Notes: generated by a model not told the origin, from the sequence alone. 8,643 bases of DNA from Solimonas sp041612095 (GCA_041612095.1 JBFJJW010000139.1:1-8643), one strand, 5' to 3'. Positions 1-6,467 are shown, counted from the first letter of the stretch. Made by a program: numbers and translations.

Positions 1-6
1 CGCCAT
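1..6 (-). CDS. Probable start of the next minus-strand gene (only two codons visible)
   Basis: Only ATG GCG is inside the window, so the product cannot be read. The call rests on the well-spaced Shine-Dalgarno at 13-20 and the promoter-like boxes at 41-70, all on the minus strand after the RAYT gene. In related Proteobacteria the pil-aroKB-dgt block is often followed by gltB or hemE, so these are guesses from gene order, not from sequence. Confidence 0.45.
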
Positions 7-12
7 GGCCCA

Positions 13-20
13 TCCTCTTT
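13..20 (-). promoter_or_regulatory. Shine-Dalgarno of the gene at the left edge
   Basis: AAAGAGGA on the minus strand, with the GAGG core seven bases before the ATG at 6. This is good spacing. An ATG at 13 overlaps the site and is too close to be used. Confidence 0.5.
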
Positions 21-40
21 CGGGCAATACAGGACGGGCG

Positions 41-70
41 AGCATAGTGCAGCGCAGCATCCGCTGCCAA
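41..70 (-). promoter_or_regulatory. Putative sigma70-type promoter for the gene at the left edge
   Basis: On the minus strand TTGGCA (65-70, five of six matches to TTGACA) is followed after 18 bases by TATGCT (41-46, four of six matches to TATAAT). Transcription would start near position 34, leaving a short leader before the ATG at 6. It lies in non-coding DNA after the RAYT gene, where the next gene would need its own promoter. Confidence 0.5.
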
Positions 71-75
71 GCGGA
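60..75. repeat. Small hairpin overlapping the left-edge promoter
   Basis: TCCGCT (60-65) and AGCGGA (70-75) pair perfectly around a four-base loop. The hairpin overlaps the proposed -35 box at 65-70 and the 10-base segment shared with the other flank of RAYT. It could be a residual REP unit or an operator-like site; only the shape is seen. Confidence 0.35.
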
Positions 76-85
76 ATAAACGGGG

Positions 86-139
86 TCTGTCCCCAATTAA
101 AAGCGCACCGCATTGGGGCAAATATTAATTGGGGACAGA
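86..139. repeat. REPIN-like inverted repeat (perfect 15-bp arms)
   Basis: The arms TCTGTCCCCAATTAA (86-100) and TTAATTGGGGACAGA (125-139) are perfect inverted copies separated by 24 bases. A further ATTGGGG lies in the spacer at 112-118. The left copy also forms a small palindrome by itself (GGGG-TCTGT-CCCC, 82-94), while the right copy diverges after position 139. A pair of inverted short palindromic units just downstream of a RAYT gene is the expected arrangement of a REP doublet (REPIN). In RNA the arms would make a long hairpin that could also stop transcription from dgt-RAYT. The repeat identity is inferred; the inverted match is directly visible. Confidence 0.7.
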
Positions 140-145
140 GACGAG

Positions 146-173
146 AGCGCCGGTACGCGCAGATAGCGGCGCT
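146..173. repeat. Short inverted repeat abutting the RAYT stop codon
   Basis: AGCGCCG (146-152) and CGGCGCT (167-173) are perfect inverted seven-base arms with a 14-base loop, placed directly after the RAYT TAA (174-176). They may be part of the REP-like structure or an end-of-transcript hairpin. No T-run follows on the minus strand. Confidence 0.45.
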
Positions 174-872
174 TTAGGAGCTTTTGGCTGCTTTTGCTGG
201 TCGGCCGGCGCGGCCCGGCAACAGTCTCCGCGGCGTCTGTTTCTGCAGTTCGGCGAGGAACCCGGACTCTCCCACCGCCCAGCCCTTGGTGACGGCATCT
301 GCCAGTCGCTGCTGTGTGACGGCGGAAAGGCCTTGCTCGACCCGCTGTGTATACGCCGCTTCGCGCGCAAACGGGGTGTTTCCCAGCTGCCAGTACTGCG
401 GGTGTGGCACCAGGCGCCTGTCATGCTGCAGGCCGGCGTAATGGCGGTGACTGGACCAGGGATAGTCTGCCGCGCGTGTCGCCAGCCCGGCCCGTACCGG
501 ACTCAGATCAAGATAGATCATGCAGTCGATCAGGTGCGGTTCCGGCTGCAGCAGCGTGGCCTTGTAGCGCCCCTCCCACAGCGTGCCGGAACGCAGATGC
601 CGCCGGTTGAAGTATTGAACGTATGCGCGCCCCAGCGCCTGCATCAGTCGGGGCAGCCCGCCTTCCGTTTCCGGGGTCAGCAGCAGCTGAAAGCTGTCGT
701 TCATCAGCACATAGCCGTGCAGCGCAACCCGCTCGCGCTGCACCGATCGCATCAACTGCTCAAGCAGGTACTCGCAATCGGCGGCGTCGACAAACACGGT
801 CTGCCCGTTGTTTCCACGCTGCAGGACGTGGTGCGGGTAGCCGGGAACCACAAGGCGGGAAAGACGGGCCAT
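174..872 (-). CDS. REP-associated tyrosine transposase-like protein (RAYT) with altered HUH motif
   Basis: This 232-residue protein has the layout of the RAYT/IS200-like Y1 transposase family: MARLSRLVVPGYPHHVLQRGNN at the N-terminus, GYVLM at 53-57, GRAYVQYFNRRH at 81-92, GTLWEGRYKATL at 96-107, and a YLDLSPVRAGL...DYPWSSHRHYAG block from 120. The C-terminus is basic (PRRLLPGRAGRPAKAAK). RAYTs are usually single-copy genes that act on REP/REPIN palindromes. The striking point is the motif that normally reads MPNHVHLLLTP. Here residues 57-67 read MNDSFQLLLTP, so both metal-binding histidines are replaced (S60, Q62) while the surrounding residues align exactly. The open frame is otherwise complete. 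No Shine-Dalgarno is obvious. It follows dgt by 36 bases and may be read from that transcript. The family is secure; catalytic activity is doubtful. Confidence 0.88.
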   Translation of the reverse strand: MARLSRLVVPGYPHHVLQRGNNGQTVFVDAADCEYLLEQLMRSVQRERVALHGYVLMNDSFQLLLTPETEGGLPRLMQALGRAYVQYFNRRHLRSGTLWEGRYKATLLQPEPHLIDCMIYLDLSPVRAGLATRAADYPWSSHRHYAGLQHDRRLVPHPQYWQLGNTPFAREAAYTQRVEQGLSAVTQQRLADAVTKGWAVGESGFLAELQKQTPRRLLPGRAGRPAKAAKSS

Positions 873-888
873 GGCGCAGCAGTTTAGC

Positions 889-905
889 GCCGTACGGCAG
901 CGGAT
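889..905. repeat. Palindrome in the dgt-RAYT gap with an inverted partner downstream of RAYT
   Basis: GCCGTACGGC (889-898) is a perfect 10-base palindrome in the 36-base gap before RAYT. The overlapping segment GGCAGCGGAT (896-905) is the exact reverse complement of ATCCGCTGCC at 59-68, beyond the other end of the gene. Short imperfect inverted copies on both sides of a RAYT are compatible with cognate REP elements, but a chance match is possible in GC-rich DNA. Confidence 0.35.
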
Positions 906-908
906 CGG

Positions 909-2063
909 CTAACGCACGCGCCGGGGATCGAACAGGCGTTCGTATTCGTCCATGGCGTAGCGATCGGTCATGCCGGCAACATAGTCGGCCACCACACGCG
1001 CCCGCCCGTCTTCAGGGTGGCGGGCTTCCTCCTTGCGCGCGGCGTCAAAGAAGTCCGGCGGCAGCAGCCGCGGGTCCTGGAGGAAGGCCTGGAACAGTTC
1101 CCGGACGACGCGCTTGGCCTTGGTCGTCATGCGATAGACCTGATGGTGCCGATAGAGATGTTCGCGCAGGAATCGCTTGAGCTCGTCGTTCTCGACCTGC
1201 AGCGAGTCGCTGAACTCCACCAGCGGCCTTGAAAGCGCCCTGACATCATCGATGGAGCCGACGCCATTGGTCTGCAGGTTGTGGCCGGTGGTGGCCAGCA
1301 GATCGGTCACCAGCGTGTTGATGATGCGCCGCGTGGTTTCATGCCGCTGCTGCTTGGGGGTGATGTCGCCGTAGCGGGCAAGGACTTCATCGTGATGCCG
1401 CCGAAACAGGGTGACGCTGCGCAGCTGATCGATCGTCAGCAGGCGCGCGCGCAGTCCGTCATCGATGTCGTGATTGTTGTAGGCAATTTCGTCGGCGCGG
1501 TTGGCCAGCTGCGCCTCCAGACTGGGCTGCATCCGCAGGAGAAAGCGTTCTCCGATCTCGCCCAGGGTCCGCGCGCGCGCGGCGGAGCAATGCTTGAGGA
1601 TGCCCTCCCGGGTTTCGAACATCAGGTTCAGTCCCAGAAACTCGGCGTACTTGTCCTCGAGCTGTTCGACCACGCGTAGCGACTGTGCGTTGTGCTCGAA
1701 GCCGCCATAGGGCTTCATGCACTCGTCGAGCGCATCCTGCCCGGCATGGCCGAACGGCGTATGGCCGAGATCATGGGCAAGCGAGACCGCCTCGCACAGC
1801 GCCTCGTTCAAGCGGAGCGCGCGCGCCATGGTGCGCGCGATCTGCGCGACTTCCACCGAATGCGTCAGCCGCGTACGGAACAGATCTCCCTCGTGGTTGA
1901 CGAAGACCTGAGTCTTGTACTCCAGTCTTCGAAATGCGGCTGAGTGGATGATCCGATCACGATCACGCTGATACTCGCTGCGATGACCCGACGCCGCTTC
2001 CGGCTGGCGCCGGCCCCGCGAGCGCGCTTCATCCGCCGCGTAGGGTGCAAGCTCGTGAGTCAT
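909..2063 (-). CDS. dgt: Deoxyguanosinetriphosphate triphosphohydrolase-like protein
   Basis: This 384-residue HD-superfamily protein hydrolyses deoxynucleoside triphosphates to the nucleoside and tripolyphosphate, so it probably takes part in dNTP pool control. The N-terminus has the family stretch SEYQRDRDRIIHSAAFRRLE at about 29-48. The HD metal site is visible as H68 (RLTHSVEV), H97-D98 (AHDLGHTPFGH) and the later aspartate D199 (ANRADEIAYNNHDIDD, 187-202). The length matches the shorter dGTPase-like subfamily of Proteobacteria, which lacks the extra region of E. coli Dgt, so dGTP specificity is not assured. The gene starts 12 bases after aroB with no clear Shine-Dalgarno and is probably co-transcribed with aroKB. 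The RAYT gene follows after 36 bases on the same strand. Confidence 0.93.
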   Translation of the reverse strand: MTHELAPYAADEARSRGRRQPEAASGHRSEYQRDRDRIIHSAAFRRLEYKTQVFVNHEGDLFRTRLTHSVEVAQIARTMARALRLNEALCEAVSLAHDLGHTPFGHAGQDALDECMKPYGGFEHNAQSLRVVEQLEDKYAEFLGLNLMFETREGILKHCSAARARTLGEIGERFLLRMQPSLEAQLANRADEIAYNNHDIDDGLRARLLTIDQLRSVTLFRRHHDEVLARYGDITPKQQRHETTRRIINTLVTDLLATTGHNLQTNGVGSIDDVRALSRPLVEFSDSLQVENDELKRFLREHLYRHHQVYRMTTKAKRVVRELFQAFLQDPRLLPPDFFDAARKEEARHPEDGRARVVADYVAGMTDRYAMDEYERLFDPRRVR

Positions 2064-2075
2064 CGCGGCGGTGTC

Positions 2076-3170
2076 TCAGCCACCGGCAAAATGGACGAGC
2101 GTGGCGTCCAGTTGGGCGGGGTCGAAGTCGGCGCTGACGCAGGCTTCGCCGATGCGCCGCATCAGTATCAGCCGCAGCTGACCGGCAGCGACCTTCTTGT
2201 CCAGGCTCATCAACTCGCGGAAGTCCCGGGCGCGCATTCCCTTGGGGGTGGCTACCGGCAGACCGGCACGCGCGACCAGCTCGCGGCAGCGCGTCAGGTC
2301 ACCTTCGCTGAGCCAGCCCTGGCGCCTCGACAGATCCGCCGCCATGCACAGGCCGACGGCCACCGCCTCGCCGTGCAGCCACTCCGTATATCCGGTCCAG
2401 GTCTCGATGGCGTGGCCGAAGGTATGGCCCAGATTCAGCCAGGCCCGTGGCCCGGCGCCCCCTGCCACGGTTTCGTGTTCGTCCAGTGCAACAATCTGCG
2501 CCTTGAGTTCGCAGCTACGGCGTATGGCGTGGGCCATCGCCGCCGGCTGCTGCGCCAGCACCGCATCCAGATTCGCTTCCAGCCAGGCGAAGAACTCGGC
2601 GTCGGCGAGCATGCCGTACTTGATGACCTCGGCAACTCCGGCCAACCGTTCGCGCGGCGGCAGCGTCCGCAGCGTGTCCGTATCGGCCAGCACCAGGCGC
2701 GGCTGATGGAACGCACCCACCATGTTCTTGCCGCGGGCGTGATTGACACCGGTCTTGCCGCCGACCGAGGAGTCGACCTGCGCCAGCAATGTCGTCGGAA
2801 CCTGCACGAAGTCGACCCCGCGCTGATAGATTGCGGCGCAGAAGCCGGTGAGGTCACCGATAACGCCCCCACCCAGGGCAATCAGCCAGCCATCACGGGA
2901 CAGCCGGGTTCTGAGCAGCCAGTCCAGCACTTGCGCTGCGGTATCCCAGGTCTTGTGCGCCTCACCGGCGGGCAGCACCAACACCTGCTCTTCGGTCAGT
3001 TGCAGCGAAGCGCTCAAAGTCGCCAGATAGTGCGGGGCGACGTTTTCGTCGGTCACCAGGCGCAGCGGACGCCCACGGGCCTCTGCGAGCAGCTTGCCCT
3101 GTGCCAGCAGGCCCGGCCCGATATGGATGGGATAGCTGCGGTCACCAAGATGGACTTGCAACGTGTGCAT
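2076..3170 (-). CDS. aroB: 3-dehydroquinate synthase AroB
   Basis: AroB (364 residues) converts DAHP to 3-dehydroquinate, the second step of the shikimate pathway, using NAD and a divalent metal. The NAD-binding half shows DENV at 41-44 and GGGVIGDLTGF at 100-110. The substrate region includes VPTTLLAQVDSSVGGKTGVN at 124-143 and KNMVGAFHQP at 148-157. The expected metal ligands are E181 (AEVIKYG), H249 (NLGHTFGH) and H266 (LHGEAVA). Between the DEHE motif (230-233) and LNLGHT the protein has about five more residues (TVAGGAGP region) than typical bacterial AroB, and the usual second-position arginine of DERE is a histidine. The frame is intact there. The start at 3170 fits the family N-terminus but lacks an obvious Shine-Dalgarno. 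dgt follows after 12 bases. Confidence 0.95.
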   Translation of the reverse strand: MHTLQVHLGDRSYPIHIGPGLLAQGKLLAEARGRPLRLVTDENVAPHYLATLSASLQLTEEQVLVLPAGEAHKTWDTAAQVLDWLLRTRLSRDGWLIALGGGVIGDLTGFCAAIYQRGVDFVQVPTTLLAQVDSSVGGKTGVNHARGKNMVGAFHQPRLVLADTDTLRTLPPRERLAGVAEVIKYGMLADAEFFAWLEANLDAVLAQQPAAMAHAIRRSCELKAQIVALDEHETVAGGAGPRAWLNLGHTFGHAIETWTGYTEWLHGEAVAVGLCMAADLSRRQGWLSEGDLTRCRELVARAGLPVATPKGMRARDFRELMSLDKKVAAGQLRLILMRRIGEACVSADFDPAQLDATLVHFAGG

Positions 3171-3193
3171 GGACGGCCAGGGTCTGAAAGACA

Positions 3194-3209
3194 GCGGGCT
3201 GCCGCCCGC
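3194..3209 (-). other. GC hairpin in the aroK-aroB gap
   Basis: A perfect six-bp stem (GCGGGC with GCCCGC on the minus strand) with a four-base loop lies 24 bases before the aroB ATG. It is followed by TGTCTTTC, not a run of T. It could be a weak pause or attenuation structure, or part of a leader that affects aroB translation, for which I see no clear Shine-Dalgarno. The function is inferred only from shape. Confidence 0.4.
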
Positions 3210-3229
3210 ACAAGGACCGCGGCATCGTA

Positions 3230-3763
3230 TCAGAAGCGGGTTGCAGGTCGGTCCAGATACTCTTCAATGTCGCGGACCAGCAGCTTGGCATTGCGCCCGT
3301 CGGTCAGCAGCACGAGGTCGGCAATTTCGCGGTACAGCGGGTCGCGCATCGCGAACAGCCGCGCCAGAACTTCCCGGCGATCCGTTGCGTTCTGCAGCAG
3401 CGGGCGATTGTCGGCGCGCGCCGTGCGCGCCACTTGCTGCTCTATGCTGGCATGCAGATACACCACCATGCCGCGCGATGACAGCGCCTGCCGGTTCTCC
3501 GGGTCAAGCACAGCACCACCGCCGGTGGCCAGAACCAGCTGGCTGCGTGCCGAAAGCTCGGCAATCATCGCCTTCTCGCGACGCCGGAATCCCTCCTCGC
3601 CTTCCTTCTCGAAGATGTAAGCGACGTCGACGCCGGTCCGCGCTTCAATTTCCTGGTCGCTGTCGACGAAATCCAGACCGCGAGCCTCCGCAAGCCGGCG
3701 CCCGACCGTCGTCTTGCCAGCCCCCATCGGGCCGACCAGAAAGATATTGGAGGGTGCTGCCAT
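3230..3763 (-). CDS. aroK: Shikimate kinase AroK
   Basis: AroK (177 residues) phosphorylates shikimate with ATP to shikimate 3-phosphate, the fifth step of chorismate synthesis, in the cytoplasm. The Walker A loop GPMGAGKT is at 11-18. Shikimate-binding residues are visible as D36 (DSDQE), R60 (FRRRE), the GGG loop at 81-83 and R140 (AMRDPLY). The lid arginine is R120 (NRPLL). The start chosen is the ATG at 3763, giving a length close to other AroK proteins. The frame stays open to a TTG at 3850, but those 29 extra codons overlap the terminator stem and encode an arginine-rich stretch unlike the family. No strong Shine-Dalgarno is seen. aroB follows after 59 bases, the usual aroK-aroB pairing. 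Confidence 0.95.
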   Translation of the reverse strand: MAAPSNIFLVGPMGAGKTTVGRRLAEARGLDFVDSDQEIEARTGVDVAYIFEKEGEEGFRRREKAMIAELSARSQLVLATGGGAVLDPENRQALSSRGMVVYLHASIEQQVARTARADNRPLLQNATDRREVLARLFAMRDPLYREIADLVLLTDGRNAKLLVRDIEEYLDRPATRF

Positions 3764-3815
3764 AGGCTGCGGACCGGATCTGCGCCGCTGCCCGCGGGCG
3801 ACACGGCGACGCTGC

Positions 3816-3844
3816 AAAAAGTCGGGGGCCAGACGGCCCCCGAC
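3816..3844 (-). terminator. Strong intrinsic terminator downstream of pilQ
   Basis: On the minus strand a perfect 10-bp GC-rich stem (GTCGGGGGCC with GGCCCCCGAC, positions 3835-3844 and 3821-3830) closes a four-base loop (3831-3834). Five T residues follow immediately (A5 at 3816-3820 on the plus strand). It begins nine bases after the pilQ stop and ends 52 bases before the aroK ATG. This is the standard layout of a rho-independent terminator for the pilMNOPQ transcript. No -10/-35 pair of good quality is visible in the GC-rich stretch between it and aroK, so aroK may depend on read-through or on a promoter I cannot recognise. Confidence 0.88.
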
Positions 3845-3853
3845 AAGCAAGAC

Positions 3854-5944
3854 TTACTTGACCGACAGCCCTTCCTGCAGGACCCGCGGCGTAACGAAAA
3901 TCAGCAGTTCGCGCTTGTTGTCCGAGCGGCTGCTGTTGCGGAACAGCGCACCGAGCAAGGGGATATCGCCCAGCAACGGCACCTTGCCGGCCGCGTGGCG
4001 GTTCTCCTGCTGGAATACGCCTCCGAGCACAACCGTCTCGCCACTACGGATCAGCACTTGCGTATCCAGTCGGCGCGTGTCGATGGCGGGTGCGGAGCCC
4101 AGACCTGTGGACACGTCCTCACCCTGGCTGTCGTTGGTAACGGCCAGGTCCATGACGACGCGATCGTCCGGGGTGATCTGCGGAGTAACGATCAATGACA
4201 GCACCGCCTTTTTGAAGGAGGTCGTCGCGCCGGTGTTGCCGCTGCTGGTCTGATACGGAATCTCTCGACCCTGCTCGATGGTCGCCTGCTTGCCGTTGGC
4301 GGTGACGATGCGGGGCGTCGAGATCACCTCGCCGCGACCCTCGCTCTGCAGCGCGCTGAGCTCCAGATCCAGTAGGAAGTTGGCGCCCAGTATCGTCCAG
4401 CCGATGCTGCCGGCCGGCGCCGACTGGGTCGGCAAGTTCACCAGGTAGGAATCGGCCAGCGAAGGAATGTTGCCGTTGATGACGTCACGCGAGCCTTCGT
4501 TGCTGCCGGACTGACCGATCTGGGTGTTGCCGGAGGTGCCGATCGTGCTGGCACCGAAGCGGGTGCCGATCTCGCGAGCGAAATCCTCGTTTGCAATGAC
4601 GATGCGCGACTCGATCAGCACCTGACGCACCGGAATGTCCAGCCGCGCCACAAGATCACGCATCTCGCTGATCTTCTCGCGCGTCTCCAGAACCAGCAGG
4701 GTGTTGGTGCGATCATCAACGCTGATGCGGCCACGGTCGCTCAGCATCGAAGTGTTCTCCGAGGCCAGCAACGCGCGAATGTCGGCAGCGCGCGCGTAGT
4801 TCACCTGGATGATCTCCGAGCGCAGCGGCGACAGTTCCTTCTTCTGCTTCTCGGCTTCCAGTTCGGCCTTCTCGCGATTGGCAAGTTCTGCAATCGGCGC
4901 CACCAGCATGACGTTGCCCTGCTGACGCATGCCCAAGCCCTTGGTCTTGAGAATGATGTCCAGCGCCTGATCCCAGGGCACGTTCTGCAGGCGCATCGCC
5001 ACCTGACCGTTTACCGAATCGCTGATCACCATGTTGGTGCCGGCGACGTCAGCGATGATCTGCAGCAGCGATCGGATCTCGACGTTCTGGAACGATAGCG
5101 AGATCCGCTCGCCGGTGAACTCGGGCGCGTTGCGGGCCTTCTCGGCCTCCTTCTCGACCGTCATCGGCTGCAGCTCGATCGTGAACTGATCGCCCGCCTG
5201 GTAGGCCGCCTGCTCAAAATCGGTGCCTGCAACCGGTGTAATGACGACCTGGCTGTTGATGCCGTCACGCCGGATGTCGACGAACTTCACCGGCGTCGCG
5301 AAATCCAGCACGTCGAGGCGACGCTCCAGATTCTGCGGCAGCGACGTGCTCTTGAACGTGGCGACGATCTTGCCGCCCTCTTCGCGCACATCAACCACCG
5401 TGCGCGGGTCGGTCAGACGCACCACGACCCGACCTTCGCCCTTCTCGCCGCGGCGGAAGTCCAGATTACGAATGCCACCTGCGGGCTCGTTGCCCGCGGC
5501 TGGTGCCAACGTGGCCGGACGCTCGGAAGACATCGCGGTGGCGACATTGTCGAGCTGCAGGAACACCTTGGCGCCGTCTACCCGTACGTTGTACGGCGCA
5601 GTCTGCCCAAGTTCGACGACTACGCGCGTACGGCCGCGGGCCTCCACTGCGGTCACGGCACGCACGTTGCCGACATTGATCTTGCGGAAGCGTTGCGCAA
5701 GCGCGACTCCGGTGTCGGCAAGATCGAGCGACAGACGCGCCGGCTTGTCGATGGTGAACACGGCAGGCTCGGGAGCCGGCGCCGAGAGCGTCAGCGTCAT
5801 CAGGACGCGGTCGCCATCCAGGGCGACGAAGTCGATGTCCTGCAAGCTGCGGGCAGGACCCTGGGCCAGCGCTCCGCAGGCGACCCACATCAGCAGAAGC
5901 CCCAGTTTGAGCTTGTGGCCGACGACAAAGATGGACTTGTACAT
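3854..5944 (-). CDS. pilQ: Type IV pilus secretin PilQ
   Basis: PilQ (696 residues) forms the multimeric outer-membrane channel through which the pilus passes. A signal peptide covers residues 1-27 (cleavage likely after ALA). Two AMIN domains, which bind peptidoglycan in this family, lie at about 34-130 and 158-257. The STN/N0 domain is at about 278-350. A charged linker (351-373) leads to the secretin N1 domain at about 375-440. The secretin core spans about 440-690 and includes the family signature VPLLGDIPLLGALFR at 655-669. The frame is open further upstream to 6190, but that extension overlaps pilP and lacks family similarity. The ATG at 5944 has GGGAG eight bases upstream and begins directly at the signal peptide, so it is the better start. 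It is followed by an intrinsic terminator. Confidence 0.96.
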   Translation of the reverse strand: MYKSIFVVGHKLKLGLLLMWVACGALAQGPARSLQDIDFVALDGDRVLMTLTLSAPAPEPAVFTIDKPARLSLDLADTGVALAQRFRKINVGNVRAVTAVEARGRTRVVVELGQTAPYNVRVDGAKVFLQLDNVATAMSSERPATLAPAAGNEPAGGIRNLDFRRGEKGEGRVVVRLTDPRTVVDVREEGGKIVATFKSTSLPQNLERRLDVLDFATPVKFVDIRRDGINSQVVITPVAGTDFEQAAYQAGDQFTIELQPMTVEKEAEKARNAPEFTGERISLSFQNVEIRSLLQIIADVAGTNMVISDSVNGQVAMRLQNVPWDQALDIILKTKGLGMRQQGNVMLVAPIAELANREKAELEAEKQKKELSPLRSEIIQVNYARAADIRALLASENTSMLSDRGRISVDDRTNTLLVLETREKISEMRDLVARLDIPVRQVLIESRIVIANEDFAREIGTRFGASTIGTSGNTQIGQSGSNEGSRDVINGNIPSLADSYLVNLPTQSAPAGSIGWTILGANFLLDLELSALQSEGRGEVISTPRIVTANGKQATIEQGREIPYQTSSGNTGATTSFKKAVLSLIVTPQITPDDRVVMDLAVTNDSQGEDVSTGLGSAPAIDTRRLDTQVLIRSGETVVLGGVFQQENRHAAGKVPLLGDIPLLGALFRNSSRSDNKRELLIFVTPRVLQEGLSVK

Positions 5945-5952
5945 TGTGTTCA

Positions 5953-5957
5953 CTCCC
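5953..5957 (-). promoter_or_regulatory. Shine-Dalgarno of pilQ
   Basis: GGGAG read on the minus strand, eight bases before the ATG at 5944 and within the 19-base pilP-pilQ gap. It decides the pilQ start. The in-frame GTG at 5953 overlaps the site itself, and the longer upstream frame lies within pilP. Confidence 0.75.
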
Positions 5958-5963
5958 GGGTCC

Positions 5964-6467
5964 TTATTGGGCGAGCGCGAGGCTGGCTGGCCGCTGTACC
6001 CAGCCACCGAAACCATCCGGCACCAGTTCCAGCAGGCTGACTTCAGTTTCGGAGATCCCGACGATCTCGCCGTAGTTCTGGCCCATGTAGTTTTTAATCG
6101 TAACGCGATGGACAACATTGTCCGGTGCCTTGACCAGCGCAAACGCACCGGCCGGAGTGTTGATGGTGCCGACCATCCGCAGCGCATCAAGCGGATACTC
6201 TTCCAGCGGTTCGCGGTTGCGATTCATGTTGGGCCGCGGACCCTGGGCGTTACCCGAGCGCTGTTCAACCTGGGTGAAGGGGTCGCGACGGTCGCCGGAT
6301 TCGAAGGTGAACGCCTCGTACTGCTTCAGCTGCGGAATCGGCGCAATCGCCGAAGACTTTCTCGCCTTGATTTCGGCGACATAGGCCTCGAGGTCCGACA
6401 TGTCGTTGCCGCACGCCGTCAGTAAGGACGCTGTCGCCAGCGCTATAGCCGCGTAGGAACGTCTCAT
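5964..6467 (-). CDS. pilP: Type IV pilus lipoprotein PilP
   Basis: PilP (167 residues) is an inner-membrane-anchored lipoprotein that binds the PilN/PilO periplasmic domains and the N-terminal part of PilQ, joining the two membranes. The N-terminus is a lipoprotein signal: MRRS, a hydrophobic stretch, then the lipobox LTAC with the lipidated cysteine at residue 19. An extended, probably unstructured segment (about 20-88) contains the family-typical FTFESGDRRDPF at about 53-64. The folded beta-rich domain runs from about 89 (EEYPLDALRMVGTI) to about 157. AAGGG about nine bases upstream of the ATG, inside the lysine-rich end of pilO, could act as its ribosome binding site. Start and stop fit the family length. 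The gene overlaps pilO by four bases and sits 19 bases upstream of pilQ. Confidence 0.94.
   Translation of the reverse strand: MRRSYAAIALATASLLTACGNDMSDLEAYVAEIKARKSSAIAPIPQLKQYEAFTFESGDRRDPFTQVEQRSGNAQGPRPNMNRNREPLEEYPLDALRMVGTINTPAGAFALVKAPDNVVHRVTIKNYMGQNYGEIVGISETEVSLLELVPDGFGGWVQRPASLALAQ

Noticed and set aside
129..887. Plus-strand open frame opposite the RAYT gene
   Set aside because: The minus-strand RAYT has strong family motifs over the same bases; the plus-strand protein has none.
1944..3620. Long plus-strand open frame (558 codons) opposite dgt, aroB and aroK
   Set aside because: It is antisense to three well-supported genes, has arginine/glutamine-rich low-information protein with no recognisable domain, and is the expected by-product of GC-rich codon use.
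3764..3850. N-terminal extension of aroK from a TTG at 3850
   Set aside because: It would overlap the terminator stem and add 29 arginine-rich residues absent from AroK; the ATG at 3763 gives normal length.
5945..6190. Upstream extension of pilQ
   Set aside because: It lies almost wholly within pilP, has no signal peptide or PilQ similarity, and the ATG at 5944 has a better ribosome binding site and begins at the signal sequence.
5223..6425. Plus-strand open frame (400 codons) opposite pilQ and pilP
   Set aside because: Antisense shadow of two clear pil genes, rich in Ser/Arg/Thr with no family resemblance.
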